A stretch of DNA of 64,000 nucleotides from Aquanectria penicillioides (GCA_003415625.1 PYIU01000003.1:5704001-5768000), one strand, 5' to 3'; shown: positions 1 to 11,723, counted from the stretch's first letter. Translations and numbers: made by a program. Notes: generated from the letters alone by a model not told the origin.

Positions 1-2
1 GA

Positions 3-188
3 GACAAAATCCTGGCGCCTGAGGAGGTGGCGCGGCGGGAGGAAGAGGCACGAGATAAGAGTGAGAGTGCAGAGAAGGAAAGAAAGGCGTTGGAGCGGGA
101 GGAGGCCGAGAGACTGGCCCAGAAGGAGGCAGATGGAGCCAAGGCGAGGGTGATGCAGAAGCTGAGACTTGTGTCTTCGAAGGAGTAG
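3..188 (+). CDS. C-terminal end of a truncated charged, probably coiled-coil protein
   Basis: An open frame enters from the left edge of the window and stops at TAG 186-188, giving about 61 residues. The visible peptide is very rich in Glu, Lys, Arg and Ala (for example EEVARREEEARDK and ALEREEAERLAQKEA), which is the composition of a long charged alpha helix or coiled coil, and it ends in LRLVSSKE. Nothing in it identifies a family. The gene starts outside the window, and the frame could also be a last exon beginning just upstream. The frame choice rests on it being open to the edge and on its coherent helical composition. Confidence 0.5.
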   Translation, partial: DKILAPEEVARREEEARDKSESAEKERKALEREEAERLAQKEADGAKARVMQKLRLVSSKE

Positions 189-1255
189 AGTGGTAAAAAG
201 AGTCAGGTCAACAGTATGGACTCGACGGGTGGATCTGGTTGAGGTGAAGACTAGATGTGGTGTGCTTGTTGCAAGCGAGCCGCCACAACTTGATATCTGG
301 CATATATCAGCCTTCCCCTTTTCCTTGTTGTGTTTTATGAGCTATGAATACATTTATTAATCATAAATCCATGCTCAACAACGCCTTTATTTTTTTATAC
401 AGTGTGCTAATTTACAGAGCGCATTCTCAGCTCCGATTCAATATATGCTCCAGACCAGGTGTGGACCTACCCTATATCGGAGATCACGACCAACTCTACA
501 ACGACCCTGCTAGATTTCAGAAGGGGGGTGCGATTAAGACTTCCAGAAATCAGTTGTTTCTTTATGAGCTTCGTTCTAGCCGTCAGGGGGGTTATGGAAA
601 CTGTAACGAAGCAAAGTTTCATGATTTCTTATTTCAGGTGCTGTTCCCTGCTGAGCTTTAGGTCGGGTGGCATGGCATACAATCATTAGCCAGTGAGGTT
701 TGGTCGATACACCTGGACTGGGAAATTCCATCTCATTTGAGAAGGCATACGTCTAGGCATGTGCCCTGCTTACCTAGGTACGTAGCAGAGCTTCTCTTAC
801 TAACGTCGAATTTTATATCAGTGACTGCTGTACCTATGTGGGTTTGCGATTAGGGATTCGATGTTCACCAAGTCGCTGATTCCTGCCTCGATACACCCAG
901 GTCTGTCCACTGGAATGGCGCAGACCGGAGCGCTATCAGAGCTACAATGGTGCCGGGCACGGGACTCTATCAGTGGGTAGGTGCCCTGGAGGAGCTGCTA
1001 CAGTTAGAGCGCTCCAGACAATCTTGCAGCGTCATCCGCCCCTAAAGCTGCCCCGAAAAAAAAGGACATACGCCAAAACGCCACGGGAGGGAGGCACCGC
1101 CTAAACGTTCAGTCAGTCGCACGAAACCGGTCGGGATATCCATCAAAAAAACATCAACAACGAGCGCTCCTATCGCGACCAAGGCCGATCCGGGCTTCGT
1201 TTCCTGCAAACAGAACCGAGACCGAGAACCATGCCAGGCTTTCTCACGTCTGTCA
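189..1255. other. Intergenic region, no gene seen
   Basis: This stretch separates the left-edge gene from the SAS4 gene. The open frames in it are short, overlap on both strands and show no protein-family motif. The palindromic element TTACCTAGGTACG lies near 769-781. The last 200 bases should contain the promoter and 5' leader of the SAS4 gene, including a short upstream ORF at 1231-1290. Confidence 0.6.
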
Positions 1256-1290
1256 ATGGCCTCCGTCACCCGCTCCACACGGCGCGCTGA
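1231..1290 (+). promoter_or_regulatory. Upstream ORF overlapping the SAS4 gene start
   Basis: ATG at 1231 opens a 19-codon frame that ends at TGA 1288-1290. It overlaps the proposed SAS4 start (1256) out of frame. If the transcript begins upstream of 1231, scanning ribosomes meet this ATG first, which would lower SAS4 translation. It is irrelevant if transcription starts between 1234 and 1255. Confidence 0.35.
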
Positions 1291-2960
1291 GGGTCTTCAC
1301 CCGCACCACCATGCCAGCGCCCACGGCCATCACCTGACGCCCTCGACCGCGGCCAGCGCAGCCCTCTTCCACCAGGCTGGCGGTCGGAACAAGCGGGCGA
1401 TCGAGGCATCGGAGCGCGACTTCGACGCGATAAAGCCCAAGAAGGCCCGGATCTCTGTCGAGATCCTCGCGAAGGGCTCGCAGAATGTGGGCGATGCAGT
1501 CAAAGTCCCGCCTGCTGCGGCACCACGGCCGCGACCCACCGTAGCAACCGCAAAGCCTCCGCCTCAGACCGCGACACCGACGATACCAACGACAGCAGCG
1601 ACCCCCGTACCCAAACCCGACCAAAACCTGACAAAACATCAAGCCAAGGTCATAAACGGCATCAAACACGAGTTAGACCGACTACAGGCCCAGCCCAGCG
1701 ACACGCGGGACCAGGGGCGCAAGCTCCGCTCGCAAGAAGCCACGAGGTTCAAAAGCGAGCTCTCCGCATACTTCCCAGAGTACGACGAGGTGATTGGGAA
1801 TGAGCCCAAGGAGCAGCGTACGTATATAAAAAATCCCCATCGCTCTTTCAAAACCCCTCGCCCGACCCATGCAGTTATTAATCGATTATAGACCTTTTGA
1901 ACGTCGATACGCCAATTGTCATCGTCGACTCGGACTCCCGACGCGCTATAGCAAACTCGCAACGCGCGGCGCAGCGACCCCACCACGCTGACCAATACAC
2001 TGCGCGAGGATATGGCGATGCTCTATTCAGCGACGTCTTTGATGCGCAACGTATTGATTTTAGCTTCCTCGAAGCCCAGTTTAAAAACAAGACTCTTGAA
2101 GATCCATTGCCAGATAAGCTGTTTCAGCCCATCCATCGGCGGGCCGAGAGGCTCGAACGAACCATTCGGAATACCGAAAAAGGACGGGCCCAACATGAGA
2201 AGGATCAAATCATCAGGCTTCTCGAGGGCCTTCAGGGACATGACTGGTTGAGGGTAATGGGCGTCAGCGGAATTACCGAGACAAAGAAGAAGACGTTTGA
2301 ACCTGCAAGGGATCACTTTATCAGGGGATGTCAAGCGATTCTCGACAAGTTCCGCAATTGGATCCTGGAAGAGAAGCGACGCAAACAAGAAAAGGAGAAG
2401 GCCTTAGCTGAACAGGCTGAAGAGGAGGAAGATGGATCTGAGAGAGGGGAGAAAGAGGCGAATGACGACGATCCTGGCCATGATGACAGTAGTGACTCAG
2501 CATCACCAGCGAAGCAGCTTCGCGAAGAGGCCATGGCCAGATCAAAGACATCGAACAAGGGTTCAAAAAAATCCCGTTCAACACCCCAACCGCCAGCCGC
2601 AAAACCCCCAGGATCGAAAGCCCCATCATCCAAAGCCGCAGCACCGAAATCTTCGGCACCCAAAGCCCCTGCGCCGAAGGCATCGACGCCAGCGCCGGTA
2701 CCGGCACCTAAAGCACCACCTAAACCCCAAGGCCACCGGAGCCGCCGAAGGAATTTAAATCATTCTTCGCTAAGAAGTATGAGCGTGATGGAGCGTTAAA
2801 TCGGCATAGACGTGCGGGGAGGAAGGTTATGGCATGGGGACACCAGATCCCCGAGATACCCGAACTTGATTTCAGCTTGCCGCAAGAGTATCGAGACTCT
2901 GAAACCATGAAGGCTAGGGAGCGGAGGAAACGCCGGGATCGGCGGGGCAGCAAGCACTGA
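1256..2960 (+). CDS. SAS4-domain chromatin protein (something about silencing 4 family)
   Basis: Exon 1 is 1256-1817 and exon 2 is 1892-2960, with a 74-nt GTACGT..TAG intron at 1818-1891. The protein is about 543 residues. The SAS4 domain lies near residues 305-350, with core DWLRVMGVSGITE followed by FEPARDHFIRGCQAIL and FRNW. A charged Glu/Lys coil follows, then a Lys/Pro/Ala-rich linker at about 403-465. In yeast, Sas4 is the scaffold subunit of the SAS histone H4K16 acetyltransferase complex, so a nuclear chromatin role is inferred. The frame that carries the linker stops at 2797-2799, but the conserved basic tail (FFAKKYERDGALNRHRR, then KVMAWGHQIPEIPELDF) continues in the -1 frame to TGA 2958-2960. 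The switch lies between 2724 and 2742. One base missing from C4 at 2725-2728 or from GGCC at 2731-2734 explains it. A weak 44-nt intron at 2698-2741 would also restore the frame. Confidence 0.75.
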
Positions 2961-4044
2961 TATCGCATTAGCATCAGATAGGCTGCCTGTAATAACAGGT
3001 TAGGGAAAGGGGAGGGGAACATGAGAAGGATCATTTTTGGGACTGGCGTTTGGGGGAATTCAAGCATGAATGGAATAGGAAGGGTTGTACGGGATGGGTC
3101 TGTGTACGATTTGCAGTAGCTCCAATATCGATGCTCCAAGGACATACCTATAATGCAGTTGCCTCTTGCAAGATGGCGTGTCAAAGACGTGGTAGGATTA
3201 GCTGCTAATACCAAGCTCGTGTGCGTGTGTTTGTGTGTGTGTGTGTGTGTGCGTGTGTGTGTGAGCCAAGGTGTAATGGCGGACTGTCGGATTTCAGGAC
3301 CTCCCGCTACATCCATAACATGGCCACAGAGCCACGGCAGTGTTGCGCAGTGAAACGGCTGGCGGATGGGGCGGTTTAGAGCCGTTATGCTTGTGGTGTT
3401 GCTGAAGGATGCCATGTTACGCGGTGCTGGCGGTTGGTGACATGTTACAATGACATCTAGAGTCAAGCACATTAGACGCCGCGAGGCGCAACGGTGCTAG
3501 AGACGACCAGTGGGTACCTTGGGCGAGGCTGGGTTGTGCGGGTCGAGCCTCATGAGCCTCACATGGCCCGTGCGCAACTGCTTGCAACGCGCTCCAAGCC
3601 GCGACCTCCTGCCTTGCAGTCTCAACAAGGTGCACAGGCGAAAGAGGCACCAACGGCCTCAGGTTTTTCTCTGCGGGCACCCGCTTCACCACTCTCACTT
3701 GTTGCCACTCCTCTAGCTCTCTTTCCGTATTCCTTCCATCTTGTCTTTGTCCGTCGACCTCCGCTGTCTCGTTTCTCGCGCGATCGGTCTTCCAGCAGCT
3801 TCCAGTGAAGCATCTCCGCAGCGACGTGTGCGCCAGCCAGATTGATCTGGCTATGGCTACCGCCACAACCGCGACCTCCGTCTGATACCGCTTACGAGTA
3901 CGATTGCGACCATCGGCCGACTTTGAGCTCTTGCGACTGCACAAATCGAGCCAAAAAGGCCCATCCATGCGGCACACATAAGCACCGAGTTCGCGGGGGC
4001 CATCCGGCCTTTCTTTTCATCTTGACCTGCTCCCGACCGCCGAC
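2961..4044. other. Intergenic region and TAF2 promoter
   Basis: No coding frame with recognisable content is present. The region holds the 3' end of the SAS4 gene, a GT dinucleotide tract (3219-3263) and, from about 3640 onward, CT-rich sequence typical of a fungal promoter and leader in front of the TAF2 start at 4045. Confidence 0.55.
3219..3263. repeat. (GT)n microsatellite
   Basis: A near-continuous GT tract of about 45 bases with two GC interruptions and one TT interruption. It lies between the SAS4 and TAF2 genes, outside any supported coding region. Confidence 0.95.
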
Positions 4045-7000
4045 ATGGATAACGCCGCTCCATCGCAGGCCCCCGTGGAGCAGACACACTCGCTCTTGGG
4101 TCTGGATGATGGCCTACCTCCCATTGCAGACCTGCCGATCCTCGAGTACTTCGTCATCAAGCAAGAGGTGAACCTTGAGGTCAACTTTCGCGACAAGCGG
4201 ATCGATGGCGTGACGGATGTGATACTGGCTACCTTCAATGATAAGATCGAAGAGATTGCGCTCGATGCTGCCAATTGTAAAATTGACACCGATAACATCT
4301 ATGTCACTGAGCTACGAGAGGTCAACGGCGAGATCGTTGAGGGCCAACGACGCAAGACCACAGCTGTCTACAACGACCCCTATGAAAGACTCTCCCACCC
4401 CAAAGGGTGGAACTGGAGAGCCGAGCATCATGATCTGCGTCGGATCAGGGCGCGCTCAGTGTTTCACAGCCGCAAGGCTGACGTCCCCGCCGAGAATAGA
4501 GAATTCGAGGGCTGTACGCCAGTCTATGGATCACTCAAGGTTAACCTGCGTGGAAAGGCAGAGCAAGACCGCCCGAGGCTGATCATTAGGAAATCGACGG
4601 GCCTCGATGCGATCGACAAGACCAACAAACAGTTCAAGCTCACCATTCCTTTTACCAACACCAACCCCCGCGACGGCTTGCATTTTGTCGGGGTCGACCC
4701 TCTCGATAATCGGTTCACCCACATGTACACCCGGAGCTCTGTCAACCCCGGAACAGCATCTTGCATCTTCCCCTGTGTGGACGATCATGGCTCTCGCTGT
4801 GACTGGAGAATATCCATCAAGTATCCCAGAACACTAGGTGATGCTCTCCAGCAGGCCTTGGCGACACAACGCAATGGGTCAAGTGGAGACAGGATGCAGA
4901 TCGACGGACAGGAGCGGGTTCATAACCTCGCCGAAGAGGATAAGCTCCGTGAAATGTCGGTCGTGTGTTCGGGTTTCCTCATGGAAGAGACTGTGGACCC
5001 GAAGGATGACCACAAGAAGATTATGACATTTGAGCCTGAGAAGAAGGTCTCGGTTCAAAAGCTTGGCTTTGCGGTTGGTCCTTTCGAACACATAGATCTT
5101 TCATCAGAGTTTCGGACAGAAGAAGATGAGGTAAAGCTAGGCATGAATGCACTCAAGGTCCATGCCTACTGTCTACCTCATCGTGCCGACTGGGTTAGGA
5201 ATACGTCGGCTGCTCTGACGATGGCAGCCGACTTCTTCACCTATACCTTTGCCCGGTATCCCTTTGGAAACTTCAAGGTCTGCTTCTTAGACGACCTGGT
5301 TGGGGATACCGTATCCCTCTACTCAATGGCTTTTGTTAGCAATCGATTGCTATTTCCAGAGGACGTCATTGATACTGAGATTGAGGTGACAAGAAAGATT
5401 GTGTACACACTTGCCAGCCAGTGGATTGGCATCAACATGATCCCCAACACCCGGAATGATCTGTGGCTAGTCATTGGAATTGCCCACTATATGACGGATC
5501 TCTTCATGAAACGCCTGTGCGGTAACAACGAGTACAGGTTTCGCATGAAAACTCTCTCAGACAAGCTTGTCGACGTCGATGTGGAACGACCATGCCTGTA
5601 CGACTTGGGACCTAATTTACATCTCGGCGAATTCGAGATGGATTTCATGACACTGAAGGCCCCTGTTGTCTTCTTTATCTTGGATAAGAGACTTATCAAG
5701 GCGTCTGGAGGACATGGCTTGACACGTATATTGCAAAAGCTCTTGACAAAAGTTCAGATCGAAAGCTCTGATAAGTCGACTATTCTCGAAACAGAAAAGT
5801 TCAGGACCACATGTGAGAAAGGGGCTAGGTACCGCTTGGAGAACTTCTGGGGCCAATGGGTCTATGGGTCTGGCTGCCCTCGTTTCGATGTCAAAGCCAA
5901 GTTCAACAAGAAGAGACTCTGCGTTGAGTTAACTTTGAACCAGATCCAATCTCAGAGTGTCAAGAAACCTGAGCTGGAAAAATCAGATTTCCTTCGTGTC
6001 ATCAAGGAACGGCGTGCTGGGGTGAAGCTCGGAGAGGTCCAGCCATTATTTACAGGACCCATGACCGTCCGAATCCACGAAGCCGATGGAACGCCTTATG
6101 AGCATATCCTTGAGATCCGAGAGGATGCTGCTCGGTCTACTAAGTTCGAGATTCCCTACAACACCAAATATAAGCGGTTGAAACGAACCCGCCGGATGAA
6201 GGAAAAGCAGAATGTCGGGGCAAGCATGGACACAGAAAACCTCGATGACACCCTGCTTTACTGCCTAGGTGATGTTCTTCAAACACCAGACGAGCAGCGA
6301 GATTGGGAATTGATCGATTGGGACCCGGATACTGAGAGAAAAATGGACCAAGAATCATATGAGTGGATTCGAGTTGACGCTGATTTTGAGTGGGCTTGCG
6401 GTATGAAGCGAACCTTGGAGCCGTACATGTACGTGTCTCAACTCCAACAGGACAGGGACGTGGTTGCTCAACAAGACGCCATGTTGTATTTGACTCATGG
6501 CCCGCTTCATCCCATCGCCTCTGGCTTTCTTGTGCGTACGCTCATCGACAAACGCTACTTCCACGGTATTCGGACGATGGCAGCAGCAGCTCTTCCAAGA
6601 CAAGCTAATATCAAGGACATTTCAATGCTTGGGCTTCGACAGCTGATGAAGGCCTTTTCTGAAATGTTTTGCCATAATGAATCAAGCCAACCGAAACCCA
6701 ACGACTTTTCGGACAAGAAGCAGTATAATGTCCGATGTGCCATCATCCAGGCTATTGCCCAAGTGAGAGATGCGAACACATACAAATGTCCCTTGGAAGC
6801 CCGACAATTCATCCTTGACCAACTCCTGTTCAATAACAACGAAGACAATCCTTACTCAGACCACTTCTACATTGCCCTTCTTGTCGAGTCGCTCGCAGTT
6901 TCTCTCATCCCGTCAAAGCAGGATGACTGGTATGCTCTTCAGAACAAAGTGCCAAATGTAGAGGAAAAAGAATTCCTTGAGAAGGCAATGGAACAAATTG

Positions 7001-8556
7001 AACGTGTCCTTAGGCGCGACGAGTGGACCAATTCCTACCAGAATATCTGGACAATTGCTGGCCTGGAAGCAAAACGACGACTAATGAAGGCTGATGTCAT
7101 CGAGAAGAGCTACCTTGATTTTGGTCAATATCTTCTTGATGGGACTAGGGATCTTATTCGGGTCAAGGCCTTTGAGTCTTTGATTGACCTTGGCGCAATG
7201 ATGGACCCTACGGTGTTCACCTTTTTGGCCTATTCCCTTACAACTGATCAATCACCGTTCGTACGAACCAAGCTCATCGATGCTGCTGCCTCTGGACTTG
7301 CCGCAATCGCCTTTGGAGAGCATACCAAGGCTGTTAAGAGCGAGCCCCCACCCAACGACGAAGGTGATGCTCTTCTACTCGTCCAAGACAGTGCCCAGGA
7401 AATCGAGGCTCGAAAGGAAAAGTTTGCCAGAAAGGAAAACTTGGATGCGGCCCTCAAGGCTCTACGTAAGGAGATGGAAGAAACATACGGCGCAGACGAG
7501 CGACATTACAGCACAGCGATGCGCAAGGCACTGGATCATCCCGGCCTTGGCCGTACGGAGTTGGAAAGCATGCTTGATCTAGCGGCGATGATGTTTGAGG
7601 AGGCAAATGACTGGGTGGTCACAGTCAACCTTCCCAAGGCCTGGAAGGTTGAACGACCAGCCCAGCAACTCGCCAACAGGGTAAAAGACATCACCAAATT
7701 ATCGCAGATCGTACTGGCTAACTCCTCGCAGTTAAATGTTCTGTTCAAGTCGTACTACAAAACGAAGCCTAAGCAACCCCTCGTTCAGCCAGCCCCCGCG
7801 CCTGCACCAGTCCCCGCACCTGTGCCGGCGCCTGTTGTCGAAGCCAAACGGCCAATCCCGTTGCCAAGAACATCGTCCATCAAGATCAATACCCACAAGA
7901 TATCGACTCCCCAGCGGCCCTCATCCCAACCTCCTTCTGATATGGATACCATCGTCGCGTCGCCGGCGATTTCTCGTCAACACAGTGTCGCTTCCTCATC
8001 TGCATCGAAGCCTTCTCGACCATCTGACCCATCCTCTACTACCATCAAGCGGCCCCGACCTGATAAGGAAGACCATCATCCTTCCCCTGCACCGAAGAGG
8101 CCAAAAGTTGAAAAGCCACATGGCTCTGAGGGTGGCCATGAACGAAAGAAGCGACGTATGGTTACTCTCAGGACCAAAGACACGAAAGGTCTTGCTTCCA
8201 TTCTTGGCCATCAATCTAAATCAAGCTCCAATGGGCGGACTTCTTTGCCATCTGGAGCCCCGAAGGATGCTCCCTCTGTGAAGGATTCCATCACTGCTAA
8301 GTCTACGCGGAAACCTTTGCCTTCGGGAGAACACCCGATCAGGAAACCATTGCCTGGCGGTCCTGCGGCGTCACCGCACCCTCCCAAGTCAAGCCACAAG
8401 ATCTCATTGAACACCCATGGAACCTCTACTCCTAAACCGAAAGCTGCAAGCCCTGCGGTATCTACACCATCAGCCTCCACACCAGCGAGCGGGGGATCTG
8501 TACGGCCCAAAATCAAAATTATCCGTAAACCACAGCCACCTCCTCGCGCACCTTAA
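4045..8556 (+). CDS. TAF2: TFIID subunit 2 (TAF2), M1 aminopeptidase-like
   Basis: This is one uninterrupted 1503-residue frame. TAF2 is the large TFIID subunit that contacts initiator DNA together with TAF1, so the product acts in the nucleus in RNA polymerase II preinitiation-complex assembly. The N-terminal 700 or so residues read as an M1-aminopeptidase-type fold (VNLEVNFRDKRIDGVTDVIL near the start, then FPCVDDHGSRCDW). Where active M1 enzymes have the zinc motif HEXXH, this protein has LASQWIGINMIP (about residues 455-466) followed by NDLWLVIGIAHY. The catalytic residues are therefore missing, as expected for TAF2. A HEAT-like helical region follows to about residue 1240. The last 250 residues are a basic Pro/Ser/Lys-rich disordered tail containing a PAPAPVPAPVPAP stretch. 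ATG 4045 is the first start in the frame, and no introns or frame breaks are seen. Confidence 0.95.
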   Translation: MDNAAPSQAPVEQTHSLLGLDDGLPPIADLPILEYFVIKQEVNLEVNFRDKRIDGVTDVILATFNDKIEEIALDAANCKIDTDNIYVTELREVNGEIVEGQRRKTTAVYNDPYERLSHPKGWNWRAEHHDLRRIRARSVFHSRKADVPAENREFEGCTPVYGSLKVNLRGKAEQDRPRLIIRKSTGLDAIDKTNKQFKLTIPFTNTNPRDGLHFVGVDPLDNRFTHMYTRSSVNPGTASCIFPCVDDHGSRCDWRISIKYPRTLGDALQQALATQRNGSSGDRMQIDGQERVHNLAEEDKLREMSVVCSGFLMEETVDPKDDHKKIMTFEPEKKVSVQKLGFAVGPFEHIDLSSEFRTEEDEVKLGMNALKVHAYCLPHRADWVRNTSAALTMAADFFTYTFARYPFGNFKVCFLDDLVGDTVSLYSMAFVSNRLLFPEDVIDTEIEVTRKIVYTLASQWIGINMIPNTRNDLWLVIGIAHYMTDLFMKRLCGNNEYRFRMKTLSDKLVDVDVERPCLYDLGPNLHLGEFEMDFMTLKAPVVFFILDKRLIKASGGHGLTRILQKLLTKVQIESSDKSTILETEKFRTTCEKGARYRLENFWGQWVYGSGCPRFDVKAKFNKKRLCVELTLNQIQSQSVKKPELEKSDFLRVIKERRAGVKLGEVQPLFTGPMTVRIHEADGTPYEHILEIREDAARSTKFEIPYNTKYKRLKRTRRMKEKQNVGASMDTENLDDTLLYCLGDVLQTPDEQRDWELIDWDPDTERKMDQESYEWIRVDADFEWACGMKRTLEPYMYVSQLQQDRDVVAQQDAMLYLTHGPLHPIASGFLVRTLIDKRYFHGIRTMAAAALPRQANIKDISMLGLRQLMKAFSEMFCHNESSQPKPNDFSDKKQYNVRCAIIQAIAQVRDANTYKCPLEARQFILDQLLFNNNEDNPYSDHFYIALLVESLAVSLIPSKQDDWYALQNKVPNVEEKEFLEKAMEQIERVLRRDEWTNSYQNIWTIAGLEAKRRLMKADVIEKSYLDFGQYLLDGTRDLIRVKAFESLIDLGAMMDPTVFTFLAYSLTTDQSPFVRTKLIDAAASGLAAIAFGEHTKAVKSEPPPNDEGDALLLVQDSAQEIEARKEKFARKENLDAALKALRKEMEETYGADERHYSTAMRKALDHPGLGRTELESMLDLAAMMFEEANDWVVTVNLPKAWKVERPAQQLANRVKDITKLSQIVLANSSQLNVLFKSYYKTKPKQPLVQPAPAPAPVPAPVPAPVVEAKRPIPLPRTSSIKINTHKISTPQRPSSQPPSDMDTIVASPAISRQHSVASSSASKPSRPSDPSSTTIKRPRPDKEDHHPSPAPKRPKVEKPHGSEGGHERKKRRMVTLRTKDTKGLASILGHQSKSSSNGRTSLPSGAPKDAPSVKDSITAKSTRKPLPSGEHPIRKPLPGGPAASPHPPKSSHKISLNTHGTSTPKPKAASPAVSTPSASTPASGGSVRPKIKIIRKPQPPPRAP

Positions 8557-9919
8557 AGCAACCCAAATTCGAGGCAACTAGAATATAACAACCACCAAAG
8601 TCAGGCTCAAGGAATGGGCGATAGTCTTTATTCCACACCGAGGAGTTAACAGAAGATATGGAAATTTGAACTTGACAAAAACAATAATAATAAGAACGGA
8701 GGAGAGCGCACACTCTCTGATCCGTAGTCTCTACTATGAGAGGCTCTGAAGCAAGAGATACAGGGGAAAACAAAGCCCCGGGCCTGTGTTAGTGTCCAAG
8801 CTGACCTTTCGGCCCGGGAAGTGAAGTTGATAACATCGTGGGAATGGGGGATTTTGATGTTTGTATAAGGGCAAAAGTGTGCGATGCGTTGCGTTTGGCG
8901 TTGGGGCATGAAGCAAAAGGCAGGTTGGTGGTAGGGCAGGAATCGCGAAAGGCTGCACAGTATATTCGAAACGCATTGCTCTAGATATCCCCTTTAAAAC
9001 CGCACCGTTATTCATCTAAAATTGTTAATATGATATGATTTTACGCAATACAGACAACTCGAATTCAAATCCGATGTGATCTGGTCGAAGTTATGATCGA
9101 GCCACGGGTGTTGTTGGTGGAGTCTGGGTGAGAATCCTGGTCCTGACACATTTTAGAGTGGCACGAAGAGCCAGAAATGAAGCCGAGTCATCATTTGACC
9201 TAAACTTCGGGGGTATCTCTGTGAGGCTGTCATGTTAAGGGTGTCCTTCCGTACACCCGGGTTGCTGAATTGCCCGAATGAGACGGCTCGAGGTGTCGGC
9301 GCTGGAGTATTGATTGCCCTATGAGACCCAGTGGATTTCCAACGTCGACTCCACAACACTGTGCTCGACTGGATGGATGGGTAGCCGGGAGTGAAAACCC
9401 CAAAAGGCGATAGAAATGAACATGTTGAAGAAGAGTTGTAGGTGTAGATGAAGTTAGGCCAGGCACTGGCCCTTTTTTGAATGCAATTGGCCTCTAGGGC
9501 GGTCCTCAAGTGATTTATCACTGTCGCCAACTGCTTTGTTTTGCACAGTTTCAGCCGACTTCGGCCAGTGGCTGGGGAAATTTAGTGCCGCCGGTTGCCG
9601 GTCCAAAAACAGAAAGAGGGAACACAATGATCGTGATGCCACCCGCGCACACCCCGAGATAAGCCCGCTCTGGCCAACCTTATCACCACGTGATGCGGTC
9701 TGTTCCGCGGCGCCCCCAGCCCAGTGCGATCTTCGTCCAGATCCCTCGTCACCCGAGCCGGAGGAGCTCTTTCGCAAGTTTGCACGAAAGGCTGGAATCC
9801 CGCACCCGTCCCGTCGCCGCCTTTTCTATTCCCGTCACCATCCCCACGGTCCCTGTATCTGTCCTGTGAACGCCCGTCTCCATGTAGAGGCATACTGGCG
9901 CTGGCCTTATCCATCCGGT
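8557..9919. other. Intergenic region, TAF2 3' end and SIN3 promoter
   Basis: No supported gene. The open frames are short and overlap on both strands. From about 9530 the sequence becomes GC-rich and then CT-rich, as expected for the promoter and transcribed leader of SIN3. Confidence 0.55.
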
Positions 9920-10125
9920 GTAAGTCCTTTTTTTTTTTCTTGCGTCGCGACTGGCTTCACTTTCTCCTGAGCTGAAGGCGTCTCGTCTCCCCCCCATCTC
10001 TCACTCGAACCACCTCGCTTCAGATATCCCTCCCGTCTGAATCTGATGCCGCGCGTCCCAAAGACTCCTTGATTCCCCCCGTAGAGCTCCACTGGATGAT
10101 TGGGCTAACGGCTTCCTCTCTCTAG
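9920..10125 (+). other. Probable intron in the SIN3 5' untranslated region
   Basis: A canonical GTAAGT donor begins at 9920. A GCTAACG branch-site match near 10104-10110 is followed by a pyrimidine tract and TCTAG at 10121-10125, only six bases before the SIN3 start codon at 10132. An alternative acceptor AACAG ends at 10130. The 206-nt intron would join a leader exon to the first coding exon. Confidence 0.6.
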
Positions 10126-10131
10126 AACAGC

Positions 10132-11683
10132 ATGAATAGCCAGAATCTTCATGGTGGCAGCGGCGCTGCGGCATACGATCGAGATCGCGAAATGGACGAG
10201 CGACACCGGGCCATCCAACAACACGAAGAGATGGCTCGAAGAGACCAAGAACGAGAACGAGAACGAGAACGAGAGCGCGAGCGCGACCGAGACCGGGACT
10301 CCGGTGATCGCTACCAATCCACACCTCACCACAGCAGCGCAGGCTCCATCCCCATTCACCAGCCGGTAGCCTCACGGATCTCTGGCGCGATCCATAGTCC
10401 CGGCGGGCTGCTTGCGAACCACAACGGAAACGCTCCCCCGATTTCTCTCGGCGCGCCCGCTGGTGGTCCACTGGCCAACTTTCCCGGCCCGAACGAGCAC
10501 ACCCGTCAGCTTCAGCACGGTGGACACAACGCTGCCAACTCGCAGCATCAAATGTTTGCCCCGATGCCTCATACAACAGCCCCCCGTCCTCGTCACAAGC
10601 CGTGACGAGCGGCGTGGCTGCCGTCTTTGGCGGCCCGTTGCAGCCTCAAGAGGGCCAGCGAGGGGCTCAGCAGGGCGCGCCTTTCCCTGGCGCGGGCCCT
10701 GGCGCACACCAGATACCTGGCGGCATCAGTCAAGGCCAGCAACCTATTCTCAATGTAAGTGATCGTGTTGTTTTTATGGTCCCTTGGACCTGTTGCGAGA
10801 TGGGTGGTCCCTACGCGCTATTGCTATTTGGCACCTGGCAGCCAGTCGGGGCAGCGGCGGCGTCATCGTAACTCAACGCGCCGACTCTGATTCACGCACC
10901 CACTTCTTCCGTAACCAACTTGGACCAGCTTCTCCGCCCCTCCCCTCTTCTTTGCAAACGCGCCTCTGCTCGAGACGAGCTTCGTTTTGCTCGATCGTGA
11001 CGTAAAGAGTTGCCTTTCCTTGGACGCCCCACATATGAAGCATCTCGTCCTGTGCCGGACGCAATTTGGCGGCTATGGATTCAAACCTTCTGCTCGATGT
11101 CTCGCTCAATGCTGGAGATCTTGTTGGGGTATTTTGCCATGGCGGAGAAGGCGTGATCCTGACCTGCGGTGGAAATACAGCTATGTGGTGTAACTACCAC
11201 AGCTACATAGTACCGCCAACCTATCTGTTTTGGTGATAAGCAATCTTGGAGACCAGCTGCTAACAGGCCGTGTTATAGGATGCCCTCACCTATCTCGACC
11301 AAGTCAAAGTCCAGTTTCACGATCAGCCCGATGTGTATAATCGATTTCTTGATATAATGAAGGACTTCAAGAGCCAGGCGTATGTTGGACTGTTTGCTAG
11401 CGCGGAACGAGCTCACGCTGACGAATGCAGAATCGATACACCTGGTGTTATTAACCGCGTCTCGGAGCTTTTTGCTGGTCATCCCAACCTCATTCAAGGA
11501 TTTAACACCTTCCTCCCCCCCGGTTATCGGATTGAGTGTGGCGCTGGCAACGACCCCAACACTATTCGTGTCACGACCCCAATGGGCACTACCGTTCAGT
11601 CGATTACTGGACGTGGAAACCAGGGAGACGGCCATGGACCTGCCGCTGGTAACCCGCCGATCTTCCCAGAGCGAGGTGGACAG

Positions 11684-11723
<40 letters not shown>

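Noticed and set aside
10249..10297. Arg/Glu codon repeat at the SIN3 N terminus as a misassembled microsatellite
   Set aside because: It is in frame, uses varied codons and is compatible with disordered N termini of fungal regulatory proteins. There is no reason to call it an artefact.
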